DNA from: Phascolomyces articulosus
Taxonomy: Eukaryota; Mucoromycota; Mucoromycetes; Mucorales; Lichtheimiaceae
Direction: 5' to 3'
NCBI GenBank assembly: GCA_025677815.1
Contig: JAIXMP010000008.1
Span: forward strand, 744,001 to 808,000
Length of the DNA: 64,000 bases
The notes beneath the pieces are model-generated. The model was not told the origin of the DNA. It ran no database searches and worked only from the letters and a program-made list of their open reading frames with translations. Made by a program: the position numbers and the translations under genes. This document shows positions 34,781 through 49,170 of this stretch, piece by piece (positions within the stretch are counted from its first letter, which is position 1; every line of letters begins with the position of its first letter).

Positions 34781-37597
34781 TTATAATCCAACCCAATAAG
34801 AACGACCTGATGGATTATGAATAGGTGAAATAGAAGTGTCACTACCATTGGATGATTCCACTGCTGCACTCCATTCAAACCAGACTTTCTTTGTGTCTGT
34901 TGCACGCCAGAAATCCAATGTCACTGTGGAACCTCGGGGAACTTGAACAGGTGTACGCAATGGGAAAAAGATTGGGAACCAACTAAACATGCCTGGTGAG
35001 TGTGTATCAGGATGAATGGATATCATGACATCTTTATAAAGCACCGACTCAAAATAGCCCGCAATACCATGCATGATCATATCTTGATCAGCAATTTGGA
35101 ATTGGGTTTGACTATAACGAGTATTATGTGAATTATTCTCTGGTTCTTCTTCTTCTTTAAAGGCTTTGTTTGGATGGACAAACGTCCAGACTGGTTTGGA
35201 TTTTGCCAATTCAAATACTTGTTGAAACATGACTACATAAGGCGTTTCAAAATGAACTAAATCCTTATACGCAGCCACTTCATTATATAATTTCGATGAT
35301 GCTAGTGGCGCTACATAAGCCGTATAAGAAGCTGGAATGGAGATACCATCCTCTAAATAAATAAACAATTAATAAAGTTAAGTTTAACTATGTAATGGAT
35401 TTTTAAACTTATTATTAAGAAAAGCGTTTACCCTTCAGAAACTTCTGTGCACCGTCCAGACACTCGGGAGACAATTCATTATCACCAAAAGAACCTAATA
35501 ATTCACTAACAAGAATATCGCACTATATATTTTGCACATTAATTATTTTTTTCCATTGTATTACTAATACTAACAACATTTATTATTACCTTGGTTTCAG
35601 GTTTCCATTTTCGCATATCAGCAAATACCAAGGTCACCTTATCATGCCATATTTCTGCCTTGGCGTTTTGTAATCTATATTTAAAATGATATAAATATTT
35701 TTTTTTGTTGTAAAAAAAACATCATTAAAAAAATAAGAATACGAACGTGACAAATGCATTAGGATTCTTTTCCAAAGCATAAAGATGAACTTTACGTTCT
35801 GCTTTTTCAGCTGCACGTAAACAACAGTTGACCAAAGGACCACGCCCAGCGCCCACAACCATGATCGTACTATAATGAACCCCATTTTTGTTATTAGTAA
35901 CAAATAAAGGCTTTTTTTTCAATTGTTATGTAAAATAATAGATACGTGTAACAATGACGTACGAAATATAATCTGAACCGTGCTCAACCCTGTCTAATAA
36001 GGCGTGATAGACTGCCTGTTTTTGGTATGAGAAATTAATAATTCGTTTGTTCCAAAAACTTCACTCTATATCCATCTGCCTATAAAACAATAGGTTTTAC
36101 CTTTTCATATTGTTGATATTTGATTGGATCTCGTTCAAATGTTTCATACATTGAATTATCCAAATTATCCATCAAAGGTTGCAAAGGTGCTTGTAAATAA
36201 TCATGATATCCAGCTGCAAAATGATCCACATCATCCATTTCAGGTAAGTTTCGATTAAGGTAACGAATATATTCTTGATAAGAAGAAGGTGTGGCAGAAT
36301 TATGCAGTTGTGTCTCTGGTAATGTGACGATAATCTGCGGTTGCATCTATAATATATATACCCTGGTTAATTCTTCTTTCAACCCTTCTCAACTTACTCT
36401 CTTTCTCTATTTGTTACAAATGGTGTTCTAAATGATACTTTACACGATGCATGAGTTTCTTTACGAAAGCTTGATGTTCTTTTGGAAGGACTGGATACCC
36501 CTTATTATTACTAATAAAGATATCAGCTGGAACAATCACCGCCTTGATGGGCTCAGCTATCCAAGCATCCAAAAGCAAGTTACCCTCAGGAAGTTGTTTG
36601 GGTAATTCAAGTGCTAAAGTATAAAAAAAACAGGAGTTGAGATTTTGTTTCTATTATTAACTCCACGATCCCTATTTTGGGATTCATCTTGGCTTCTCTC
36701 GGCGCCCAGACAAAAGCCTTACCAACATGAATCTTTGAATTATGTTCAGTCAGGGATCGAAATTGATTCCACTTTTTCCATGCTTGATTATTATCATCTA
36801 ACAAGACCCGAACCCACATCTAAAAATAAGAATAATACATTATTTATATCTATTTTATTTATTTATTTCTTTTGACATGACCTCATTATTCAACTGAAAT
36901 ACACAAGAAGTGAAACAAAAAAATTACCTGAGTAACAACCATTGATCCCACGTTATGATTGATCACACGAGCAAGATTGAACAAAGTGGTGGTGGCGTCA
37001 GACAAGGTAGGTGTCATGACCGCGAATAATCCAAGATGACAAGCCCAAGCCAATTCTTGCCTTAATGCCTAATATATTATCCCCGTAGAAACTTGGTAAG
37101 TTTCCATTTTTTATTCTCTCTGTTGCTTCTATTTCATAGGTTCTATCTGACCATCTATCCACATTTACCAATTCAGAATTAATACGCGTATTTTGGTCCG
37201 ATGAATCCAAATCTAACCAGTTTGACAAGGCACCGACAATAGCATCCGACCAGGCTGGTTTATTTTATAACATATTCATAGAAACGATCAGTTCGAGATC
37301 TCGTCTTCTCTCTCTCTATAAATTTTTTAATTCATAAAACCCATAGAAAAAGAGGAATATTTATTATTTACTTGGTTTACGAACGACTAAATCGCCACGA
37401 TCGTATACAGGACTATTTCTCCAGTTATCATTTTCTCCCTTTTTCAAAACACGACTATAACGAGGATGAACAATAGGCGTTACAACGAAATCGTGACCAT
37501 TATCAATGGCTCCTTCCACAAACGATTCCACATTATCGAAATAATCGGCTGTCAATAAACCAATGGCACATGAACGCGAGGACTCTGGATCTGTCAT
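34781..37597 (-). CDS. PRMT5: Protein arginine N-methyltransferase 5 (Skb1/Hsl7)
   Basis: Makes symmetric dimethylarginine on histones, Sm proteins and other substrates. The start ATG at 37597 opens the TIM-barrel domain ([20 protein letters not shown]). The intron at about 37.06-37.17 kb joins RINSEL to [20 protein letters not shown], as in the family. The Rossmann SAM-binding loop is [20 protein letters not shown] near 35.84 kb. The double-E loop begins [20 protein letters not shown] (about 35.45-35.52 kb). The C-terminal beta-barrel ends at 34781 (GRSYWVGL). All PRMT5-specific signatures are present and no frame break was seen. About nine exons. Confidence 0.93.
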
Positions 37598-38933
37598 TAG
37601 GAATTACTATTGGATCAACAGAAAACAACAACTTTAAAAAAAAAAGCTGTCGCTTTCCAAATTTGGATTACCTGGTGGGCTTATCCACTTTAAACGCAGC
37701 TTTCATATGCATGAGGGCTCTTATTACAACAACGCGCTTTGTCTATAGCAGAGATCTATACTCTTACGTATTTTCATGTCAATCTATCCGGGAAAAAAAA
37801 TCCTTCCAAGATCAGTAACTGCAGATTGATCTTGAATGTGAATTCATTAATAAGGAATAGCTTTCCCCCTTTTTTTTATGGATCACTTAAAACAGGAGAG
37901 CGTATACACTACAGAGCATGAATTAGGAATGTAAATATATTCCTTTATGCTTATGTAATTAAACTATGAAAGAAATTTTACGTTATAATGGTAACAATGT
38001 TTACCGTCACTAAATAATTAAATTAATATTAAAAGCAACGTAGAAAAGACTTGCCGTCACTTGCTACCTCTATGTACTTTTTTTAGTTGTATAATAATAC
38101 ATTATGCCATGAATTGATGTTCCAAATATTATGATTTCAGACAAATAATATATATTATAAGTAGCAGGAGATTTCATCGAATACATCTATTATATCACCA
38201 ATAACGAGATGAATAATTGACCATCTCCTTGTAAGTGTTTATTTGTTATAATATTGACGTACATCATTGTAACTTTAACTGATCCCTTAGTACTTCGTCC
38301 GTATAGAATACCGAAATAAAATGAAGCTACTTAATTTCATAATCTGACATCATACAAGTTTTTTTTTTTTTTAGATTTCAATCAAACACATATTATTGTT
38401 TGTTTATGGAAACAGAATTGCCCATATAAAGTACCAATCTCTTGATAATTACTGCGATAAGTGGTATTAAATAATTAGATTTCGCAATAATATAAATAAT
38501 GATACTTCAACTATATTATAACAATAATAATTATTCTTATTATACAACGTCATATCCTTATTTCCTGAAAAGTTTAAATAGTACGGCATAAAATAAGCTA
38601 TTATCTTGTCATAAACAAAGGTAAAGTTTATTATCAATAAATTTATACCTAAACTATAAAAATGATTGATATTATCAAACTTGCTTGGATCAGAATTTAT
38701 TGATGATTGGTTGTTATAAAAAGAAACATTTTCCTCGAATACGAAGATTTCTAACAACATGATAATGTATGTAAAGATGGCATTTCTTTTGAGACAACCC
38801 TAATACTATGTTACTCTTACAGTCTTTTTTTAATATAAAAAACAACACAAAATTGAATTTTATTTCAAATAAGGTATGATTATTAGACAGATCCATTACA
38901 ATACAAAAGCGTAGCACTACAATCTGATTATTG
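37598..38933. other. Intergenic region, AT-rich
   Basis: 1.3 kb between the PRMT5 start and the sulfotransferase stop. Open frames here (for example 38467-38760 minus) are AT-composition artefacts with no motif. No repeat or RNA gene was recognised. Confidence 0.5.
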
Positions 38934-39864
38934 TTATGTAGCTGCTGCTTCTGCTGCTGCTTTTTGTTCATTTACAAGATCATTAATCGATTTGAGGATT
39001 TCTTGTGTTGAATTTGTATGAGGATAAGGCTCTTCAGGGACCGGTTTGCCCAAGAATTGACACATTCGATCCCATCCTTCACCAAGTTCCATCACCAACA
39101 AGTTATCTTTGGGTACCGTTTTTTTGACCCATTCAATATGTTCTACAAACTTGCGCTTTATGGCTTCTTCATCTTCAAACATGGCTGGATTACCAAAAGC
39201 CCCATCCAAGACGATTGTCTGTATCATTTCCAAAAGGTTCTTCATTGATCCATTGCTGCTTTCTGCCACTTTACGATGGTGTTTGTAGACCGTGTTTTTG
39301 ATCGATTGATACCAACTATCAGGATCACGTACAATCAAGAGAATTTTGGCATCAGGATACTTTTTCATGAGTGGTGTCATAAAAGATACCGTTGGCCAAT
39401 CACATGCTGCAGTATAACCTTCATAGATATGATCCCAGTCTGCTTCTTCCTCAGGGTGCCTGTATGCTTGAGTAAAGAGGGTTGCACTGCTTTGATCGGC
39501 AATCATGGTTCGCATATGATGAGTATTGTATCTTTATATACAAAATAAAGTAGATTTAGTAAATTAAATGGAATTTGATCCATTTCTTTTTTTTTTTCCA
39601 AGTTTTTGATCTGGTATATACATCATCAACCAATTATGTCTATAATACTTTATTCACAAAAAAAAGGTCCATATATCTACCCTAATTTATTCAAAGCAAC
39701 ACGTAAACTATCAGTTCTAAAAAAAAAAAAAACCAAGAAAAAGACCCATAGATGTGAGAGATAGAAAAAATTCAGATTTTTACATGACCTTGTCACCACT
39801 ATATTCACAATAATAATTACCCTGATCTTCCAAAGCTGGCGCAAATAACTTCGAGAGGTGCCAT
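38934..39864 (-). CDS. P-loop sulfotransferase-like protein (Sulfotransfer_4 type)
   Basis: Exon 1 starts at 39864 (MAPLEVICASFGRSG), exon 2 adds TDSLRVALNKLG (ending near 39676), and the last exon starts at GYNTHHMRTM. Joined, FGRSGTDSLRVALNKLGY forms the 5'-phosphosulfate-binding P-loop and helix. The second PAPS-binding region is ILLIVRDPDSWYQSI near 39.3 kb. The C-terminus has a Trp-rich helix (GEGWDRMCQFLGKPVPEEPY) and an Ala-rich end, with the stop at 38934-38936. About 230 residues. The family is common in fungi and often mislabelled as epimerase; the acceptor substrate is unknown. Splice sites were checked by frame. Confidence 0.78.
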
Positions 39865-40696
39865 TTTCTTTATTCTGTTTTGTATATATGTGTGTACGGG
39901 TTAAATGATAAAAAGAAATGAAGATCATGAACGCTCTTTTTATATATGTATTAATTTGTTCTGAACCTCGGATAATAACACGGAGGTTATTTATCCGTAT
40001 GGTTTATAGAGCTTTATGATACAATGTGCGCTTCCTCGGGTGCGGACTATCGTCATATGACTTTTTAAACCTGTGGAGTATAATAGAACGAATACAGTGT
40101 GTTGCTTTTTACTTCATAATATATTGAAGTAAAACATGGGTAATTTCATATGAAGTATAAAGTCCAATGGAAAACAAGCAACAACTACTTATTAATTATC
40201 GCGTTATTGAGAGTTGTCTAAAGACACCTATATATCCTGCAGCAGCGAGATAAAAAAAAAAGAAAGATTCTTTGATCTGATAGTCAATTGTTGTCTTTTT
40301 CTATGTGTTACACATCTTTATTGCGCAACAAGTCGCAATACGCGTATACCTTCTCCATAAAGTAAGCTCATCTCTCTTTTATTTCACACGGTTATTTTTT
40401 TTTTTGACTTTTTATATATACTGTTTGTCCATAGTGATTATATCTTCAGTTATATCACCTTGTTTGATACTCTATTATTATCTCACGTTCGGAGTTTTCT
40501 CTTAAGTAAAAAGTGCCAAAAAGCATACCTATAAATCACTTATTTACTCCCTCGTTTCCTTTTATACTCTTATCACTCCCGCGTTTCCTTTTATATTCTT
40601 ATCACTCCCACTTTTTATAACAAATGTAGTTTACTTATTACACTTTCTGTATATCATATTAGATGTCCAAAATGTTTATGTTTATCATTTATATAT
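39865..40696. other. Intergenic region
   Basis: 830 bp holding the sulfotransferase promoter and the recombinase 3' flank. It includes a short imperfect direct repeat of TCGTTTCCTTTTATACTCTTATCACTCCC type units around 40551-40612. No gene is supported. Confidence 0.5.
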
Positions 40697-41984
40697 TTAA
40701 ATATTTAAATTGATATCAAAAGAAGAAATATTCTCTTTTGATGTAGCAGAGAGCACACCAGAAAGTACTTCACCAATGCGTTCACCGGATGCATTTGAAG
40801 CATTGATGTTAATGGATGGACCAGTAGCAACCCTTCCAGTTTCAGCAGATTGCCTAACAGCAACCTTCTTAGTTGGACGCGTATTCGAATTCTGATAAAC
40901 TAATTGGCTTTCTTCTGTTCGAACACGCTTCAAACTTTGAGTTTGTTGGATTAAACTTGTGCTTGAGCTGGAGGAGGCTTTGGCCGGACTAGTCAAAAGT
41001 ACTGCTGTCTGCATTCTTTGCTCAGTCGTCGATAACTTATATCTACGCACTGCATCAGTGCTACGATGGCCTATAAAAATAAACATGAATAAGAATAAGA
41101 ATAACCATAAGAATATGTTTAAAACAATAAAAATAAGATAATTTACCAGTTGATTCCATAATGAGTTGCTCTTCAACTCCAGCAGCAAACAATCTTGTGG
41201 CATTGGTTTTCCTCAAGGAATGGTTGGTAATTCTCTTGTAATCAATTTCAATGTTTTTGCACCCATCTTGTAAGAATTTACCAAGAGAATTTTTACCAAT
41301 GCATTGACTGGAGAATGCAAACCTTCCTTTTCTATCCGGTTGAAGATAGAGCTTTGGAGAGCATCCGTTAGGCCTCATGGACAAATACTTCTCCAAATCA
41401 ACAACTGCTGTCACATTTGGTCCACTGTAGGCATCCGGAGGGATCAAAGCTCTACGTGCTTCACGGTTTTCACCCTTTTTTATCCTTCCACCATTATTGT
41501 TTTTTTCGGTTGTAAAAACAATTTTGTACGCAGGATGGCCAGTTCCTCCTTCTTTATCGCGTGATTCGGTTTTTTCGAGCATATCAGCTGTCATAGTGCT
41601 GTGCTGAACACCACGCAAAGCACCAAATAAGCCAATCCAATAGTGGACACGTCGAACAAGACCCACAGCAGTATTTGGTGAGTACCCTTCAGAGGACAAC
41701 AATCGCCTTTCTTCCTCCAAACTCAACGCATCAGCATCATTTGAACGTTGACCTCCTTCCTTCGACAACGTCTTCATCTTCCCGTCAACCAATTTCCGCA
41801 ACTTTCCAAAACGAACATCCGACATTATATTCAAAGATTCTTCTTGAGTATAATAATCCCTCAAATACCGACCAATGGCAGAGAAACAGTTGTCAATATT
41901 ATTGGTCTTATATTGACTACCATCCAATTTACGCAAACCGGTGAAAAAGAACGAAAGATGAGTCTTTAATTCATCAATTGACAT
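40697..41984 (-). CDS. Crypton-type tyrosine recombinase / DUF3504-like protein
   Basis: Two visible exons, split by an intron at about 41.07-41.15 kb. The N-terminal helical core-binding part (ELKTHLSFFFTGLRKLDGSQ, CFSAIGRYLRDYY) resembles Crypton and DUF3504 proteins. The catalytic part has all expected pieces: Arg in GLFGALRGVQ, a Lys-containing beta hairpin, HSLRKTNATRLFAAGVEEQL (H-x-x-R), then MESTGHRSTDAVRRYK, with the second His and the Tyr nucleophile joined across the intron. The C-terminus is Ser/Asn-rich. The frame is open upstream of Met 41984 for about 16 codons and ends after an ATAG acceptor, so one N-terminal exon may be missing or lost. Either an intact mobile recombinase or a domesticated copy; no terminal repeats were found, as expected for Cryptons. 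Confidence 0.75.
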
Positions 41985-43052
41985 CTCAAGAATGTCTTTT
42001 GAAACTAAGCCATAATTACGTTCTATTGGTGGTGATTATATTATACCCACGGGATTAAGTTTTTTTTTTTTTTTGAAAACAATAGACAGAATATTGACAA
42101 ACTTTCCATGTAATAGGATTGTTAGTTACTCTGCATATATAAACCATGTACTGTGCATATTCAACAAACAAAAGTATACTGCAGGTTTACCTTCAAGGCA
42201 TCATTGTGAATATTACTTTATTTTAATGTTCCTTTTTGTTATCTGCGGGTAGTTATATTAACCATTTTTTGTAAAATGAGAGAATCCAATACTTTTATCA
42301 CCTGGTGTAATAGTTACATAGAAGAAATAATACTTTTTTTCATACTTTACGTACATATGTATAGTGGTATTTAGCACAAAAAAATACCCTTATGTTTCGA
42401 ATAAATAAAATAGTATATATTTGATCGGTATTCTGGTTTTTTCATTTATTATAGTATGCAATATTATGATTATTATGGTACTGTTCACCACTAGTTAGAT
42501 ACCAAAATAGATTATATATACTGTATATATTACATAACAAGTATAATTTTATTTATTATTCTCATTCACTTCAGCGACCCAGTTTAATTATAGATATCCA
42601 TTATTAGTTGCGTGGGTTGATGGAGAGGGAATGAAAAAGAATCAGGCAAGATATCTCTATAGTAGTAACTAATAGAAAATTTTTACTCCACCACGGCGTT
42701 GCTGACATTTTAAGAAAAAAAAATAGATTGCTCAGATACTTATAAAATATGTTTCATTATCAATGATAAGTAAGATAATAGGAAAGTGCATGCATAGACT
42801 AGTTGGTGATGCATAAGGAGCCCAGTCCCCACCTTGCATATACTCTAAAAAACTATTATTATTATTATCATTATTATTATCATCATTATTATTATAACGC
42901 TTATCAAGAGGGGTATAAATACAAACACCATCCATTCCGGACTCTTTTTTTCTTAATCCACTCTTCTCTCTCTTCTTTCCGTTAGGTGGCATCAAACTTT
43001 AGTTGTTTATTGATATCTTTTTAGATCTTATTGAATTAATAAATAACTAAAA
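41985..43052. other. Intergenic region upstream of recombinase and permease
   Basis: 1.07 kb. A minus-strand frame at 42732-42995 contains an Asn/Asp run from a (TTA/TCA)n tract and is not convincing. The segment next to 41984 may hold a first exon of the recombinase. Confidence 0.45.
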
Positions 43053-45678
43053 ATGGATGGCATACAAGAAAAACATTCAATTCATGTAATAGTCAATTCA
43101 TTTTACAATTATCACAATATATTACATTTATATACTAACATTATTGCTATATAAACTAATGATATTTACCTTTTTTTACATTGGTCTTCTATCCATTCTT
43201 ATTTTTTTCCCTACATCTTTACACATATCTTTTCTTGGACCCATTACCCGTTACCTATAATAGTTTAGTCTAGAGGATCCTTCCACTACAGGATTGAATA
43301 CGATTGTAGACCATGATGCAAAAAAACTTCATGAACTAGGTTATAAACAAGAATTTAAACGAGAGGTCAGTTTATTTGTTCAAGCTGGTTTTTCTTTCGC
43401 AAGTATGGCGGTTTTACCCAACAGGTACATTTAAATTGGGCGTTCCATTAACAATTCAAAAAAGGGGGAAGAGGGGGACTAGTTGAAATATATTGTATAT
43501 ACTATTTCATTGATATAATGCACTCACATGGACAGGTTTATCTATTAAAACTCGACATGAAGTCTAGTAGGATTATCACAGACAATGCGATCTGATGGAC
43601 CCATGTCACAATTCTGGGGATATGTAAGCTTGATATTTATTTTGCTTCTATTCAGAAGGAAATTAATGCAAAAAAAAGACTAATAATATGAGGGGAATGG
43701 TAGATTGTAATCGCCCCTTTTGTAATTTCCATTGCGTTAGGGATGGCTGAAACATTTTCATGTAAATATACCTTTTTTTTTGTCGAAACACGGCAGATCA
43801 AAAACGAAAAAAATACTGTTTACTAATTATTAGATGGTTATGGCTATTTTAAAAAGCTTATCCTGTGAATGGTGGCGTTTATTCTTGGTGTTATCTATTG
43901 AGCAGTAAAGAGTGGGGACCATGTAATGCAATTGATAACAATTATGATAATAAGCATATGTATTATCAAACATTTACTGACACTTATTATTATTAAATAA
44001 CTATTAGTTATGGCATGGACATGTGGTTATATATTTCTTGCTGGTGTTTTAGCTACCGTTATGACAGCTGCATATACTTTAGCCCAATATGTCGTCGCCA
44101 TAGTCAATGTCTTGGTCATTGATCCAAATCAACAAATTACAGCACATGGTGCTACTATTGGTATATATATTGGAACTTTGCTTCTTTCAGTTGCATGTTG
44201 TTATCAAGGTATTCGGTTCAGTGGCTATCTTAATATGTTTACAGGTACTACATATTTTCATAAAAAGAAAGTGGATTTTAGTTTATTCTCAACAAGAATA
44301 TTTATATTTATTTTACCTAAATCATTCAATATATTATAGTCATTTGGGTATTTTTAGGTACGATTGCGGTGATAGTAGTACTTCCTGTAATGGCCCCAAC
44401 TCATGCATCTGCTTCTTGGGTATTTACTTCATGGCAAGATCTTACCGGATATAATAGTCCTGGATTGGCATTTTTACTAGGGCTTTTACAATGTGGATGG
44501 GTTTTGGTAAATTTATACTCTTTATATTATATTTCGAATATGATAGTTTTTTAATAATGGTATATTAAATATAAGCTATCTTGTAATTATTTCTTGTAGA
44601 TTGGATATGAGAATGGGTAAGATATTATAGCAGTATAATTTTGAAGTATTGCTGAAACGATTGACAAATGTGTAACTAATTTTTTTCTAGTGCACAAATT
44701 GCGGAAGGTACCAAAAGGGCCGATGTGACAGGTCCTCGAGGAATTATTATTGGTGTCGTTGGAGCAATTATACAAGGCCTTATATTGAGTGCCGTTATAC
44801 TTTTTTGTATCCAGGATATGGACGCATTATTACAATCCTCGTTTCCAGTTGCCACGTTATTTGTCCAAGCAACGAATGGACCGATCGCTGCTATTCTTAT
44901 GATTATCCTTGCTGTCAGTCAGTTTACAGCAGTAACAAATACTTTGGTGGCTGCTTCACAAATGCTTTGGGCCATGTCAAGAGATCACGCAGTGGTAAAA
45001 AAATGTTATGCTTGATTATGGATATAGAGAGAGATGGTCTCCATACTAATCTTCATATATTACCATTTTTGATGCTCTATAGCCTAACCATGAATTTTGG
45101 AATAAACTCCATGGAAAAAATGAAATTCCATTGCGTATTCTTCTTTTAGAAACTACCATTTGTGTTATTGCAATTTTACCAGTAAATATAACAAATTCCT
45201 TATATAATAATGCTTACAATGTAAATAACAATACTAATACTACATATTTAAATGGTAGTCCTTTGGAAGTCCTGATTACTGGTCGGCTATCATGAGTCTT
45301 GCAGTCATTTGTATCAATTTTGCTTATGGTATATATATAAATATATCTGGTTTTTTTTTTGTTATGAAAGATTGCTTAATTAAAAATATGTTTAAATTAG
45401 GACTCCCATTCGCATGTCGCCTAATTTGGAAACGCAATGACCCATTACCACGTGGCCCCTTTTCCCTTGGTAAATATAGTGTTCTCGTCAATTGTGTAGC
45501 AGTCTCTTGGGTTTTGTTTTTTGGTGTAGTTTTATGTATTCCATCTGTACATCCTGTTACAGTCCAAACAATGAATTGGGCAAGTATCATGATTATTGGA
45601 ACGTTAGCATTTTCACTCATATTTTGGTTTGCCACTGGACGAAAAAATTACAAAGGGCCTATGCAAAATATTCAATAA
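43053..45678 (+). CDS. Amino-acid/choline-type permease (APC superfamily), many exons
   Basis: A 12-TM-type transporter. Hand-traced order: MDGIQEKHSIH (43053), then LHELGYKQEFKREVSLFVQ with FASMAVLPN, then GPMSQFWGY, APFVISIALGMAETFS, YPVNGGVYSWCYLLSSKEWG, FMAWTCGYIFLAG, then ENGAQIAEGTKRADVTGPRG, ILAVSQFTAVTNTLV, PNHEFWNKLHGKNEIPLRIL, FGSPDYWSAIMSLAVICINF, and GLPFACRLIWKRNDPLPRGP ending in RKNYKGPMQNIQ (stop 45676-45678). Most junctions keep frame with GT-AG introns. The join between LPN (near 43432) and the GLSQTMRSDGPMSQF exon (near 43579) could not be closed in frame, so a short exon is missing or there is a frameshift. Related to fungal GABA/choline permeases (Uga4/Hnm1 group); the substrate is not determinable. 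Confidence 0.78.
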
Positions 45679-46145
45679 TAGACGAAATTCATTCAGCAAT
45701 CACAACATTACCATATTTAATATACCAAACACTACATATTTTATACATCATTATACACCTGATATCTATTTTAAATAATGAATAATATAATAAAGCAATT
45801 AGACTTATTAATAATTGTAGACAGATCATAACCAAACTGATATAGGGTCTATTTATTTTCATAGTTTTAAAAATGAGATATATTGATATAACATGATGAA
45901 TTTGTTATAGTATATGCATAGCTGAACTTAAAATCACAAAGAAAATAAAAAGAGAACAATAACAAAATAAAGAATCTGTTTGTGTAGTAGTATTGGTCGA
46001 CGTAATAATCTGGTATGTATGTACAAAAGAATATAAATGTATAATATTAAGAACCCAACATAAAAAAAGCTTGTGCCATAAGATTACAAAAGTGGATCAG
46101 CTAAGAAAAAAAAACCCAGAAAATAAGGTGAGAGAGAACAAGTCA
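45679..46145. other. Convergent intergenic region
   Basis: 467 bp of AT-rich 3' flanks of the permease and the phosphatase. Nothing else seen. Confidence 0.5.
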
Positions 46146-47467
<1,322 letters not shown>

Positions 47468-47720
47468 ACGGAGAGTGTTCGTGTATAAATTTTAAGCACT
47501 GTCAAAAAAAAAAAAAAAAGAGAGAGGAGTACAGAGCTGTAGGCAACAAAAAGCTTACCAACAATTCTTTTGCGGCCTTTCAAAAAACTCTAAGAGGGTT
47601 GTTGTGTGTCACCTATATATTGTTTGCAGTTTTTGTAAAAACTGACGAGTTTGACCAATTTACAAAAAGTTCCAGCTCTTCCTTTTGCCAAGCTTTAAAC
47701 CTCCCTTCCCATAATATATA
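47468..47720. promoter_or_regulatory. Shared divergent promoter region, phosphatase / Bsd2-like
   Basis: 253 bp between divergent start codons, with a poly-A tract at 47501-47519. No strong TATA element. Confidence 0.4.
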
Positions 47721-49170
47721 ATGACCAGTCGATATCAAAGAGTAAATATCCATATTTCTCGGAACTATCCCTTTGTTGAATAAACATAATAAACTCATTG
47801 TATATTCTACTTTTTCAATTAGGTGCCGACTGCCGACGACCCACTTAATTCACATCTCGTCGACACCCGATCATCCGAAGCACTTTCATTACCACAGCAA
47901 CATGACCAACAGCAGTTACCAAGCTATGCAACTGATCAACATTTACACCCTCTTTCTCGACCTCCACCCATCAATCGTCAGCGTACTGATTTAGAAGAAA
48001 CATTTGGTGAGAGTTTAGACGAGGAAGAAGAGGACAACGACGACGATAATCATAACGAATCTCGACGATTATTAAACACACCACAAGCACCAGTTGCAAG
48101 CTACCCATCGAGTAGTAGTGTAAATACTTCTGCAGATAGTAGCTCAAGGCCTGCTATATTACCTGTCACAAATGATGGTGTATTTTCAAATATGTCAGCA
48201 AAACCAGATAGAGATGGAAATAAATTAGACGAAACACCACCGGTATATATCAATCCTTTTTTTTTTTCATTACCAAAAGATTCAATATGGAAAATGGGTT
48301 GAACTAATATTCTAATATTCTCCCTAAATTGGGATTTTTTTTTACTGTTTATCGATGAATACTCTCTTTTTATACATACACGTTTTATTACTTGAAATAG
48401 GCATATGAAGAAGCCGCAGCAGATGCTACTCCTCCATACTGGCAGACAACTATTATTGCCCCACCTGGTATGGGTGATATTATTTTAGTGGAGAGTATGC
48501 CAGTCGGTAATTTGTTTAATTTCGCATGGAACCTTCTAGGTAAGTACTTTTGAGATAATCAATAAGCTGTAAACTGTGTGTGTGGATGATTTTAATTATC
48601 TCACTCTTTTTATATATGTGTGTGAACTTCCCATACAAATAAATACTAACTCTAATTAATTAAATTATAATATTTAGTATCTGCAAGTTTTCAATTTGTT
48701 GGTTTCATGTTAACTTATTTACTTCACACATCTCATGCTGCAAAGGTAAATAATTGATTTTATGATCTTTAGGACTAATATGTATATATACATACTGAAC
48801 TGTACCATTATTATTATAGCAAGGATCAAGGGCAGGTCTTGGAATAACTTTTGTTCAATATGGATTTTATATCCGTAGTCGTAAGCCTTGTTTTATTATT
48901 AAATCCATGTTAATCGATATAATATAGACTTATCAATGTGCTTTTTAACATCTTTTAGGTGGATCATTGGATGATTTCGAGTTAGCGGATGATAGTACTG
49001 ATAGTGATAGTGATACAAGCGATCAAGATAGTACGAATGCTGATATCATTGCATATATTCTAATGTTACTGGGATGGTTTATCATTATTCGAGCTATTGG
49101 TGATTATATAAGAGCAAGAAAGATGGAAAATATCATTGCTCAAGAACCATCACCTGAAAACATTGTTTAG
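47721..49170 (+). CDS. Bsd2/NDFIP-like membrane adaptor for Nedd4-type ubiquitin ligases
   Basis: Exon 1 is only 21 nt (47721-47741, MTSRYQR) and joins VPTADDP at 47823. The resulting MTSRYQRVP start is typical of the family. The long acidic Ser/Gln-rich N-terminus contains Pro-Tyr style motifs (LPSYATD, PPAYEEAAADATPPYW) for WW-domain binding. Three membrane segments follow: NLFNFAWNLLVSASFQFVGF (48.5-48.7 kb), an Ala/Gly-rich segment ending in ITFVQYGFYIRSRG, and IIAYILMLLGWFIIIRAIGD near the C-terminus. The stop is at 49168-49170. Yeast Bsd2 recruits Rsp5 for vacuolar sorting of metal transporters and other cargo in Golgi and endosomes. Confidence 0.86.

Noticed and set aside
38467..38971. 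Overlapping 85- and 97-residue minus frames next to the sulfotransferase 3' end
   Set aside because: Lys/Asn/Ile/Phe-rich with no motif; consistent with AT-rich spacer.
40551..40612. Short direct repeat downstream of the recombinase, considered as an element boundary
   Set aside because: Two imperfect units on one side only; no matching copy upstream of the gene, so no evidence of an element end.
42732..42995. 87-residue minus frame with Asn/Asp run
   Set aside because: Asn/Asp tract comes from a simple repeat; the rest has no recognisable feature.
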